Positions 25,721 to 34,054 of a stretch of 64,000 bases of DNA are shown here, one piece after another. The translations under genes and the position numbers were made by a program. This stretch comes from Bacteroidales bacterium (GTDB lineage Bacteria; Bacteroidota; Bacteroidia; Bacteroidales; Tenuifilaceae). Position 1 is the first letter of the stretch. Each line of letters begins with the position of its first letter. The notes below the pieces were generated by a model. The model did no database searches. It saw only the letters and a list, made by a program, of their open reading frames with translations, and was not told the origin of the DNA. The stretch spans positions 45,311 through 109,310 of the forward strand of contig JAFGDZ010000046.1 in NCBI GenBank assembly GCA_016931855.1, in the 5' to 3' direction.

Positions 25721-26203
25721 ATGGATTCAAACAAGTTTGTTGTTTTCGATTTACAAAATGGTAGGGTTACTGGCTCTGTGTCGTACTATGTAACGGTAGT
25801 GCTGAACTCTCTTGTTGTAACCAGTGGAGTGGCTGGTTTGCTTAGCGCCATTGAGACCCAGTCGTGGTTTTTACTTGGATTTTGGGCAATGCTTATTATG
25901 CTTAGCGTAACCCTGCTATTGCTTGTCCTTGCTGGGTGGTATCCTTTATATGGCGATTTGGTGGTTCTAAAAAGGGGTGAACTATTCTACAGGGTTGGTT
26001 ATTTTAGTAAACCACTGAGGTTTAGTGCTGCAAACGTAAAGTATGTAGCGGTAAGCAAAAATAGCGTTACAATGAAGTTGCACACCGGTTCTATTGTTTT
26101 CCTCTCGTTCGATAGCATGGAGGCGTGGACTAGAACCGATTTACAGAATCTTCTGATTGAGATATCAAGAATAGAAGGTGTAGAGTGCGAGGTAAAAGAG
26201 TAG
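25721..26203 (+). CDS. Small membrane protein with a PH-like C-terminal half
   Basis: A 160-residue protein with two membrane helices (about 20-43 and 50-72) and a soluble C-terminal half (about 78-150: LVVLKRGELFYRVGYFSKPL, then VKYVAVSKNSVTMKLHTGSI) that resembles a bacterial PH-like domain in its strand pattern. I do not recognise a named family. It begins one base after pncA and is probably co-transcribed with it, though a role in NAD salvage is not implied. A terminator follows at 26329. Confidence 0.7.
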   Translation: MDSNKFVVFDLQNGRVTGSVSYYVTVVLNSLVVTSGVAGLLSAIETQSWFLLGFWAMLIMLSVTLLLLVLAGWYPLYGDLVVLKRGELFYRVGYFSKPLRFSAANVKYVAVSKNSVTMKLHTGSIVFLSFDSMEAWTRTDLQNLLIEISRIEGVECEVKE

Positions 26204-26328
26204 GAGTAAGCAGTAACCTCACAATCTCTAACACCAGTGTTTATGGAGTGGATAATTGTTGTACTAGCTAGTGGTATCATCAAAAGAAACAGAGCAGGAA
26301 TCACAAGGAACCTATGTTACCATATGGA

Positions 26329-26360
26329 AACAAAACGCCAATGGCTATTGGCGCTTTGTT
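26329..26360. terminator. Bidirectional terminator
   Basis: AACAAAACGCCAAT (26329-26342) pairs with ATTGGCGCTTTGTT (26347-26360) across a 4-base loop, between the PH-like gene and the converging msrA. Confidence 0.8.
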
Positions 26361-26402
26361 CTGGATTCGGGCAATAGCGGATTAAGCAAAGAGTTGCCAA
26401 GG

Positions 26403-27032
26403 CTATTTTTTTAAGTAATCGTTAAAAAGCTTCTCAAACTTATCAACCTTAGGTGCTACAACCATGCGGCAGTATGGCTGCTTAGGGTTATTCAAGAAGT
26501 AATCCTGATGGTAATCTTCTGCTCTGTAGAATTTAGTGAATGGTTCAATGGTGGTAACTATTGGGTCGCTCCAAATATCCGATTGGTCAAGAATATCCTT
26601 AACCTCACTAGCGATTTTTTGCTGCTGAGCGTTGTGGTAGAATACTACCGAGCGGTACTGGGTTCCCACATCGGCACCCTGGCGGTTTAGTGTGGTTGGG
26701 TCGTGCGTTTTAAAGAAAACCTCTAGCAGCTTAGCAAAAGGAAGTACCTCTGGGTTAAAGGTTACTTGAACAACCTCGGCATAACCCGATAACCCAGAGC
26801 AAACGTCTTTATAGGTAGGGTTGTCTGTAGTACCTCCCGAGTATCCCGATACAACCTGCTCCACCCCGTTTAGTCGGGCAAATATTGCCTCAACACACCA
26901 AAAGCAACCCGAACCAAGGGTTGCAACCTCAAGTTTATGTTCTGATATCATTCTACTTATCGATTTGTTGTTTTGTCCATTGATTTGCAATACAATACCA
27001 AAGGTAAGTATTAGTGTTGGTATCAACCTCAT
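26403..27032 (-). CDS. msrA: Peptide methionine sulfoxide reductase MsrA, exported
   Basis: A 209-residue protein from the ATG at 27032, where a signal peptide begins (MRLIPTLILTFGIVLQINGQ). The long upstream extension to 27161 lacks family similarity and overlaps the terminator of the permease gene. The catalytic site is GSGCFWCVEAIF; YSGGTTDNPTYKDVCSG and YRSVVFYHN are family blocks, and RAEDYHQDYF supports substrate binding. It reduces methionine-S-sulfoxide in oxidised proteins. The signal peptide suggests a periplasmic location. It is on the opposite strand to the NAD genes. Confidence 0.93.
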   Translation of the reverse strand: MRLIPTLILTFGIVLQINGQNNKSISRMISEHKLEVATLGSGCFWCVEAIFARLNGVEQVVSGYSGGTTDNPTYKDVCSGLSGYAEVVQVTFNPEVLPFAKLLEVFFKTHDPTTLNRQGADVGTQYRSVVFYHNAQQQKIASEVKDILDQSDIWSDPIVTTIEPFTKFYRAEDYHQDYFLNNPKQPYCRMVVAPKVDKFEKLFNDYLKK

Positions 27033-27095
27033 TTTAATTCTATTGCTGTTTGATATAAAAACACTAGGTGCAGCAATTTGTTCTTGTGTTGTGTG

Positions 27096-27130
27096 GAAAA
27101 ATAGAGGCTCTGCAATAGCTTGCAGAGCCT
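27096..27130 (-). terminator. Terminator after the downstream FtsX permease
   Basis: On the minus strand AGGCTCTGCAA (27120-27130) and its complement (27105-27115) pair across a 4-base loop, followed by a T-rich tail (TATTTTT, 27096-27103). Confidence 0.82.
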
Positions 27131-27160
27131 TTGGGTAAATAGCTGTTATAATGCAATACA

Positions 27161-29578
27161 CTACTCGTATTTTAGCGTGTTGGCAGGATTGGTGTTGGCC
27201 GCTTTTATTGCTTGGTAACCAATTGTAATAATGGCAATAATGTAGGTAATGGCCGATGCTACAAGAAACTCAACTAATGAGAGATTAACCTTATTCGCAA
27301 AATTCTGAAGCCAGCTGCTCATTAGGTACCACGCAAGAGGCCATGCAATTGCCGTAGCAATTAAGAAAAGCATGTTAACCTCTTTTATTAGAATGCCTAT
27401 AATTTTTAACGTTGATGCCCCTACCACCTTCCGTATTCCTATTTCCTTAGTTCTTTGCTCTGTAGTATAGGAAGCAAGGCCTAGCAAACCAAGCGATGCA
27501 ATAATAATGGCTAGAATGCTAAACGATGAAAATATGAGCCCAGTACGCTTCTCGTTGCCGTATTGGCTGTCGAGCATCTGATCCAGAAAGGCGTAGTCAA
27601 ATTCCTGTTCTGGCACAAACTCGTTCCACTTACTCTTTATGCTGGCAATGGTGCTGGTTATATCGTTGGAGCTGGTTTTAATGGTAACGTACCCCATTGT
27701 GTTAGCAAAGCACAGCACAAGGGGCGATATGGATTTGTGCAGCGACTCAAAGTTGAAGTCCTTTATAACACCCACAACAACAGCTTCGTTATCGCCATTG
27801 TATATTATATGGCTACCAATAACAGGATCCTTAAGGCCTAATGCCTTTACCGCAGCCTGATTAAGCACTAAGGCTGCTGAGTCGCTCGCAAAATCGCGGC
27901 TAAAGTATCTCCCATCAGTAACTTCTAGCTCAAATGCTTTGGCAAAGTCCCAATCGGTATAAAAAAAGTTAAAGATGCTAGTTTCATTTCCAGGCGAGCC
28001 TTTGGGCACAAAACCAGTTCCGCCAATTGTTGTAGAGGGAAGCCCATCCGATGCGGTAACCTCTTTAACACTAGGTATTTCTCGTAGGGCGTTTAAAAAG
28101 CTTTCGCGGCTGGCTCTGGGTATGGCATAGGGCCTGTTAATTACTAGCAAGTTCTCCTTGTTAAATCCCAAATCCTTATCCCTAAAAAAGGAAACCTGCT
28201 TATATACAACAAGCGTTGATACAAGTAGCCCTATGGAGATGGTGAACTGGAATACCACAAGAATGCCGCGGGTCCAAGAGTTCTTCATGCCTGATTTTAC
28301 TTTGCCCTTTAGAACTTTTACTGGCTCAAACTTGGATAGGTAAAATGCAGGATAGCTGCCAGCGGCGAGCCCAATTACAAGAATAATTCCTACCAGAATT
28401 CCTACCGTGGCGCTAATGGGTAGCGAACTCATTGTTATGGTACGTTCGGCTAGGTTGCTAAAGGACGGCAGCGCAAGCTTTACCAGAAGCAGCGCAATTG
28501 CTGTTGATATTAGTGCCAATAGGGTTGATTCAACTAGGAACTGTGCAACTATTTTGCCTCTGGTTGAGCCAACAACCTTTCTTATACCCACCTCTTTGGC
28601 GCGCTTTGTAGAGCGAGCCGTAGCAAGGTTCATAAAGTTAATAGCAGCAATAATAAGTATGAAAAAGGCAATTATCACAAACACGTAAACCATTACTTCG
28701 CTGCCACCAGCCTCAAACTCGTACTGCAATTGGCTTTTTAGGTGTATATCGGTTACCTTTTGGGTGTAATACCCATAGGTAGAGCCATTCTCCTCAAGGT
28801 TACTGGAAAGTGTTCCAAAGAACTGCTCGGCCTGGGGGTAGGCGTGTTTTTCTACTAGGGCAACCAAATGCTCGTCGATAATTTTGGAGTCGGCACCTGG
28901 TTTAAGCAGGATGTATGTGTAGTTATTGTTTGATATCCAGAATGTTCCGTTGGTCAAATTTGGGATGGATACCATTGATAGCACAAAGTCGAAGTGAAAG
29001 TGCGAGGTGTTTGGCATATCCTCCATGACCCCTGTAATTACCCATTTCTCCCTGTTGTTGCCCATTTCAACGGTTAAGCCTACAGGATCATCGTTGCCAA
29101 AGTACTTTTTTGATGCCGATTGGGTTAGCACCAGCGTATTTGGCTTGTTAAGCGCTTTTTTTGGATCGCCAGTAAGGAGCTTAAAGCCATTAAACACCTC
29201 AAAAAAAGTGGAGTCGGCGTAAATGGCTCGCTTTGCAATAAATGTTTTTTCTCCATTCCTAACAAGCTGATCTCCCCCAAAGTTAAACGTTCTGCAGAAG
29301 TTCTCAACATCGGCGTAATCCTTAGTTATAGTGGGGCCTACAGGGGAGCAGCTAACGGCGCCGCTCATTTCGGTCCCCATCATCCTAGACTTGAGGTAAA
29401 CGCGGTACAGCCTTTCGTGATTAGGATGAAACTTATCGTATGTGGTTTCTTCGTAAACGAATAGCGCAATTAAGAAAGCGCTGGCTATACCAATGGCTAA
29501 GCCAATTATATTAATTGCTGTGTACCCTTTCTGTTTTCCAAGGTTTCTAAGGGCTACTTTAAAGCTATTAAGGTTCAT
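27161..29578 (-). CDS. ABC transporter permease, MacB/FtsX family
   Basis: An 805-residue permease. A first membrane helix (about 20-42, INIIGLAIGIASAFLIALFV) is followed by a MacB-type periplasmic core domain, then helices of an FtsX domain (about 285-420) that includes FMNLATARSTKRAKEVGIRK, then a second MacB-core segment (about 450-640) and a second FtsX domain (about 675-805) ending NPANTLKYE. This duplicated layout is usual in Bacteroidota. It lies 30 bases downstream of a paralogous permease; no ATPase is adjacent. Such permeases export peptides, lipids or antibiotics; the substrate here is unknown. Confidence 0.93.
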   Translation of the reverse strand: MNLNSFKVALRNLGKQKGYTAINIIGLAIGIASAFLIALFVYEETTYDKFHPNHERLYRVYLKSRMMGTEMSGAVSCSPVGPTITKDYADVENFCRTFNFGGDQLVRNGEKTFIAKRAIYADSTFFEVFNGFKLLTGDPKKALNKPNTLVLTQSASKKYFGNDDPVGLTVEMGNNREKWVITGVMEDMPNTSHFHFDFVLSMVSIPNLTNGTFWISNNNYTYILLKPGADSKIIDEHLVALVEKHAYPQAEQFFGTLSSNLEENGSTYGYYTQKVTDIHLKSQLQYEFEAGGSEVMVYVFVIIAFFILIIAAINFMNLATARSTKRAKEVGIRKVVGSTRGKIVAQFLVESTLLALISTAIALLLVKLALPSFSNLAERTITMSSLPISATVGILVGIILVIGLAAGSYPAFYLSKFEPVKVLKGKVKSGMKNSWTRGILVVFQFTISIGLLVSTLVVYKQVSFFRDKDLGFNKENLLVINRPYAIPRASRESFLNALREIPSVKEVTASDGLPSTTIGGTGFVPKGSPGNETSIFNFFYTDWDFAKAFELEVTDGRYFSRDFASDSAALVLNQAAVKALGLKDPVIGSHIIYNGDNEAVVVGVIKDFNFESLHKSISPLVLCFANTMGYVTIKTSSNDITSTIASIKSKWNEFVPEQEFDYAFLDQMLDSQYGNEKRTGLIFSSFSILAIIIASLGLLGLASYTTEQRTKEIGIRKVVGASTLKIIGILIKEVNMLFLIATAIAWPLAWYLMSSWLQNFANKVNLSLVEFLVASAITYIIAIITIGYQAIKAANTNPANTLKYE

Positions 29579-29608
29579 TGTTGTGGTTTTGTGCTATGGT
29601 TAGTTGTG

Positions 29609-31948
29609 TTATTCGTACTTAATTGCGTCAACTGGATTAATTTTGGCTGCTCTAACAGATTGGTATAGAATGGTTAGCATGGCTATACCAATGCTTGCCG
29701 CTGCCGATATAATGAATGGCCAAATGGTCATATCAATCTTGTATGGGTACTCCCTTAGCCAAAGGGAAATAGCATAGTACGATACAATCCAGCCTGCAGC
29801 ATTTGCAACTATAACCCATTTGGTAAACTGCCAAATAAGCAGTAGTACTATTGATTTTGTTGATGCGCCAAGGGTTTTTCTTATTCCAATCTCCTTAAAT
29901 TTTTGCTCAGCCATAAAATTTGCCAATCCAAATAGGCCAAGGCAGGATATCACTATTGCTAGGGCAGAGAAGTATGTGAATAGCGTTGATATTCGCTTCT
30001 CGGTGCGGTATAGGTTATCTATATTCTTATCAAAGAAGCTGAACGTAAAGGGTTCGTCGGGTAAAACCTCTTTCCATTTGGCCTCAATCTTTTCCATTGT
30101 TTCCAGCGTGTTACTTGGCGAAAGTTTGATGCTGATTATAGATACTAAGGGTTTGTAAACCGTCATTACTAATGGCTGTACTTTTTGTTTTAGCCCGCCA
30201 TAGTTGAAATTTTTAACAACCCCAATTATGGGTGTGGTAACTCCCCAAACCGACATGGTTTTGCCAACGGCCGAGTCCATGCCCATAACTCTAACCGCTT
30301 CTTCGTTAACAATAAATTTCATGGTATCCGATAGCGACTGGTTAAAGGAACGGCCTTCCACCATTTGCATACCATAGGTCTCAGTAAAGCTAAAATCGGT
30401 AATAAGAGTGGTAAAGAGAACGCGAGTATCGGGGGTGCGCCCTTCCCAATCTATGCCTCCAGTACTATTGCCTATTTGGTTTGGGAGGCTATTTGATGCT
30501 GTAACCAGCTCCACATTGGGAATGGTTTGCAGCTCGTTTTTTAGTAAATCGTACTTTTGCTTTACGTCGTTGGTCATGTACGAGTAAACAATATTTTCCT
30601 TGTTATACCCCAAGTTCATGTTCTGCAAAAAGGCAAGCTGCTTATTAATAAACAGGGTTCCAACAATAAGCGCACTGGCTAGGGTAAACTGAATCACAAC
30701 AAGGATTGTTCTAAATTGCTTGGAACTACTTGCAAATGATCCTTTAAGTACCTTTACGGGGTTGAACGATGACAGGAAAAATGCGGGGTAGCTCCCCGAT
30801 ATTAGCGCTGTTATAATAGCTATAGTGCCAATAAGGCCAGTAATCCCCATGCTCAAGCTTTGGTACGAGAGGTTTTTGCCCGATATTTCGTTAAACTTTG
30901 GCAGCAGCAGCGCCGCAATTAGTAGCGCAAGAATTAGCGATATTAGGGTAAGTAGCGCCGATTCGCCCAAAAACTGTCCAATTAGCTGCCGTTTGTTGCT
31001 CCCAACAACTTTTCGGAGGCCCACCTCCTTGGCTCGTTGCGATGAGCGCGCAGTGGAAAGATTCATAAAGTTGATACAGGCAATTAGCAGTATCAGAAAG
31101 GCAATTATGCTAAAGAATCTAACCTGAGCAAAGGTTCCTGCGTTGGGCCAAATAGTGTAGAGCCGGCTTCGTTTAAGCGGCTCAAGGCGTAGGGTTACGT
31201 TGGCTTGTCCGTTATTTGCAACGGCATCCTTAATCTCCTCCTCAATACTTGTAATTTTGCTGTTATCGTTTATTTTGGCATAGGTAAAAAATGAGTTGTT
31301 AGTCCATGAGTTGTTGAACTGCCAAAAGGTTTCAATGTTCTTTTCGAAAGGAATAAAAAAGCTGTATTGTATAATCGAGTTTCCCCGTGGTTTAACCACA
31401 CCTGTTACCGTAAAGGGGTGCTCTTTATTTAGCGTTAAACTTTTTCCTATAGCGCTCTCATCTCCAAAAAACTTCTTGGCAAGCTCCTCGGTAAGCACAA
31501 TGGCATAAGGTTGTGCAAGCGCATTCTCTTGCTGCCCTGCAATAAAATCGAAGGTAAGGATGTCAAGAATTTCCTTGTCGGCAAAAAAGCCTTCCGATTC
31601 GTAGTAGCTATGCTCATTATCCTTTGTTATCAGTAAGTTTTGCCAAATGGGTGTGAATAGGGCTACTTTGCTAAGCGATGGATAGTGCTCTCTTAGGTAT
31701 GGAGCTAGCTGTCCTGGGGTGTTGTAAACATATAAATCGTCGGTTCCATCGTACGATTGTATTTCATATACTCGGTAAATCTTCTCGTAATCCTTATGGA
31801 ATCTATCATAGCTAATTTCATCAACAACCCAAAAAAGGATTAGTATTGATGCTGCTATTCCTACCGATAGTCCTGCTATGTTTAGAAACGAGAAGCTGGG
31901 GTTTCGCTTAAAGAAACGTAGGGTTGTAATAATGTAATTCTTAAGCAT
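29609..31948 (-). CDS. ABC transporter permease, MacB/FtsX family (paralogue)
   Basis: A 779-residue permease with the same layout as its downstream neighbour: N-terminal helix (about 20-40), MacB-core domain, FtsX domain with FMNLSTARSSQRAKEVGLRK (about 290-310), second core domain, and C-terminal FtsX domain (about 650-779) ending NPVDAIKYE. The two paralogues share many blocks but are clearly diverged, so the duplication is old. The pair forms one transcript. The MacB-type ATPase at 21497 is the nearest candidate partner. Confidence 0.93.
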   Translation of the reverse strand: MLKNYIITTLRFFKRNPSFSFLNIAGLSVGIAASILILFWVVDEISYDRFHKDYEKIYRVYEIQSYDGTDDLYVYNTPGQLAPYLREHYPSLSKVALFTPIWQNLLITKDNEHSYYESEGFFADKEILDILTFDFIAGQQENALAQPYAIVLTEELAKKFFGDESAIGKSLTLNKEHPFTVTGVVKPRGNSIIQYSFFIPFEKNIETFWQFNNSWTNNSFFTYAKINDNSKITSIEEEIKDAVANNGQANVTLRLEPLKRSRLYTIWPNAGTFAQVRFFSIIAFLILLIACINFMNLSTARSSQRAKEVGLRKVVGSNKRQLIGQFLGESALLTLISLILALLIAALLLPKFNEISGKNLSYQSLSMGITGLIGTIAIITALISGSYPAFFLSSFNPVKVLKGSFASSSKQFRTILVVIQFTLASALIVGTLFINKQLAFLQNMNLGYNKENIVYSYMTNDVKQKYDLLKNELQTIPNVELVTASNSLPNQIGNSTGGIDWEGRTPDTRVLFTTLITDFSFTETYGMQMVEGRSFNQSLSDTMKFIVNEEAVRVMGMDSAVGKTMSVWGVTTPIIGVVKNFNYGGLKQKVQPLVMTVYKPLVSIISIKLSPSNTLETMEKIEAKWKEVLPDEPFTFSFFDKNIDNLYRTEKRISTLFTYFSALAIVISCLGLFGLANFMAEQKFKEIGIRKTLGASTKSIVLLLIWQFTKWVIVANAAGWIVSYYAISLWLREYPYKIDMTIWPFIISAAASIGIAMLTILYQSVRAAKINPVDAIKYE

Positions 31949-32279
31949 AGTAGTTGATTTTGGATGCTTTGGTTAATCATTTCTTGTGCCACGTTGCTTA
32001 AGTTGCTGCTAGTTATGTTTATATGTAAGAATTTGCCAATGCGCTCTTAGGGAAATTATGTGCGAAATCGAACATTTTTGTGTGCGTTACTGATACAATA
32101 TCGCTATTACGCTATACCCATTGGGCTCTATTAAACATTTTTTTTCCAAAAAAAGTGAATAGATATTGAATATGCGCATCATATTTTTGTTGTACTAGGT
32201 ATATTTGGGTGCAATTTCCATGCGTATGAGTGGAAATTTGTACTAACGTATTTTTGGTTCAACTTATACCCACTTTGTA
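31949..32279. other. 331-base divergent intergenic region
   Basis: The gap between the divergent permease and LpxL-like genes is AT-rich and holds no ORF. It contains three exact -7 boxes on the plus strand: TATTTTTG at 32182-32189, TATATTTG at 32200-32207 and TATTTTTG at 32249-32256. An inverted repeat, AATTTCCA (32213-32220) and TGGAAATT (32231-32238) with a 10-base spacer, lies over the -33 position of the last box and may be an operator. No -33 match is convincing. Confidence 0.45.
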
Positions 32280-33275
32280 ATGGCAGTAACGCGAAAGCAG
32301 CTTTGGAAAAAGATTCGTAGAGGGATAAAATATCCTATCCTTTTGTTTTTTATAAGATGCTTTATTATTACGATAAGGTTATTGCCTCGGAACTTTGTTT
32401 TACGCGTGTTCCGTAGGTTAGGCCTACTGGCTTTTAGGGTTGTTAAAGGGGAGAGGCTAAAAACAATTAAAAATATAAAGTATGCATATGGTGACTCGCT
32501 AACCGATGAGCAGGTAACTACCATGGCGCGTAATGTCTTTGCGCATCAAGCGCTTAACTTTGCCGATTATCTGCATACGCTAGGCTACAGAACTCGTGAA
32601 GATTTCTCTAATCTTGTTGATTTTGTTGGCGAGGAGAATCTAAAGGTTGAGTACGAGAAGGGGAAAGGGGTGCTATGCCTTGTTAGCCACACCGGCTCGT
32701 GGGAGTTCTCTGCAATTATGCCTCCTGTAATGGGTTACGAAACAACGGCCGTTAGCAAGGCACTGGCTAACAAAAAGATAAACGATCTTATAATTGGCTA
32801 CCGCGAGAAGCGTGGAATGAAGAATATTAGTAGGGGTAAGGCCTATCCTTTGCTAATTGAGGCGTTGGCAAAGGGCGAGTGTATGATTATTATGATCGAT
32901 CAGGACACTCTTGTAAAGGGGACTTATGTTGATTTCTTTGGGAAGAAAGCGTTCACCCCTATTGGTGCAGCACGACTTGCATTGGATTCTGGTGCACCAG
33001 TTGTACCTATGTTTATGAAGCGATTACCCAATAATCGCCATCAGTTTACCATATATCCTGCGTTGGAAACTATTAGAACTGGCAACGATGATCATGATTT
33101 GGTTGAGAATACCAAGCTCTATACGCAGGTGATTGAGAATATTATTCGTGAAACGCCCGATCAGTGGGTTTGGATGCACGAACGGTGGAAAACTACGCCA
33201 GAGATTGAAAAGGCGCATTTGGAAAAGCTAAGGCTAAAGAAGGAGCGCGAAAAAGCAGCAAAGGGAAACAATTAG
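32280..33275 (+). CDS. Lipid A acyltransferase-like protein (LpxL/HtrB family)
   Basis: A 331-residue acyltransferase of the lauroyl/myristoyl (LpxL/LpxM) family. One N-terminal membrane helix (about 15-37) is followed by the catalytic HX4E motif, seen as SHTGSWEF (about 138-145), and the second block around IMIDQDTLVKGTYVDFFGKKAF, where the DQD and GxxVDFFG pattern is typical of LpxL. WVWMHERWKT near the C-terminus is a family signature. It adds secondary acyl chains to Kdo2-lipid IVA at the inner membrane. The gene is monocistronic. Confidence 0.93.
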   Translation: MAVTRKQLWKKIRRGIKYPILLFFIRCFIITIRLLPRNFVLRVFRRLGLLAFRVVKGERLKTIKNIKYAYGDSLTDEQVTTMARNVFAHQALNFADYLHTLGYRTREDFSNLVDFVGEENLKVEYEKGKGVLCLVSHTGSWEFSAIMPPVMGYETTAVSKALANKKINDLIIGYREKRGMKNISRGKAYPLLIEALAKGECMIIMIDQDTLVKGTYVDFFGKKAFTPIGAARLALDSGAPVVPMFMKRLPNNRHQFTIYPALETIRTGNDDHDLVENTKLYTQVIENIIRETPDQWVWMHERWKTTPEIEKAHLEKLRLKKEREKAAKGNN

Positions 33276-33288
33276 TTTCCCTTTTTCT
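33260..33288 (+). terminator. Terminator overlapping the LpxL-like stop codon
   Basis: AAAGGGAAAC (33260-33269) pairs with GTTTCCCTTT (33275-33284), with the TAG stop in the 5-base loop; a T-run follows. The next gene ends on the opposite strand at 33289. Confidence 0.82.
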
Positions 33289-33927
33289 TTACTGTCCACA
33301 GCCACAACCGCACGAATGGGTTTGTGCTTTAGCCTTTTCAAAGGCTTCACGACCCTCGGTAAAGGCAAACCATGCAATGCCCAGTGAGCCGAGTATATCA
33401 ACCCAGCCAATTCCCGTAAAGTGGTATAAAAGGCTTGATGCTAGTAGTATAAATGATAGGTAAAAGCACGTTTTGGTACAGTTGGCATCGGCAATAATAG
33501 CATTTGAGCCCAGCTGCTTTCCTACCTTTAGCTTGGCTTTCATTAGAAAGTACATGGTGGCTATGGATACCGATGATACAATAACCCCAACAACAGTGGT
33601 TTCTGGTTTTGTTCCTGCGTAAATGTTAAGGGCGGAACCTGCAATTAGCCCTAGGCTAAGTACGTAAAACGAGAAGCCTGTAATGCGCAGGGCTTGCCTT
33701 TCGAATTTATCGGGAGCCTCGTTTTTAGTAAGCTTTAGGCGAATAACTAGGTGAAGGATGCCAATGCCCGAAATAACCTCAACAAAGCTATCAACGCCAA
33801 ATCCGAGTAGAGCCAGTGCATCATCGCTAACCCCAAATCCAACCGAGATCAATCCTTCTACAATATTGTAAACAACAGTTATAATGCTTAAAACTAGTGC
33901 GGTTTGAAGCAGTTTGTTTCTATCCAT
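33289..33927 (-). CDS. CDF-type cation transporter domain protein
   Basis: A 212-residue membrane protein from the ATG at 33927, with six hydrophobic segments. The transmembrane domain resembles cation diffusion facilitators: the acidic motif in GFGVDSFVEVISG (helix II) and DANCTKTCFYL (helix V) stand in place of the usual HD motifs. It lacks the C-terminal cytosolic domain of typical CDF proteins and instead ends in HSCGCGCGQ, a short Cys-rich tail that might bind metal. The substrate is unknown. It lies alone between the LpxL-like gene and the giant FN3 protein. Confidence 0.78.
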   Translation of the reverse strand: MDRNKLLQTALVLSIITVVYNIVEGLISVGFGVSDDALALLGFGVDSFVEVISGIGILHLVIRLKLTKNEAPDKFERQALRITGFSFYVLSLGLIAGSALNIYAGTKPETTVVGVIVSSVSIATMYFLMKAKLKVGKQLGSNAIIADANCTKTCFYLSFILLASSLLYHFTGIGWVDILGSLGIAWFAFTEGREAFEKAKAQTHSCGCGCGQ

Positions 33928-34054
33928 TTCGTTTATCTGTTTTGCATTAGAAACCGCAAATATGGTATTTTGTTGCTGATGTTTACTCCTAAAGTTGTTA
34001 CAAAAAAAGAGGGGCAACAAGTGTCCCTCCTTAGTATAACAGCTATGGTGTAAT

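Noticed and set aside
25721..26203. PH-like membrane gene as a third NAD salvage enzyme
   Set aside because: It has no catalytic motif; only the one-base spacing to pncA links it, which is not enough to assign a pathway role.
26243..26377. Short plus-strand frame beginning MEWIIVVLASG between the PH-like gene and msrA
   Set aside because: It runs through the terminator stem, has no recognisable domain after the first ten residues and no promoter or coupling.
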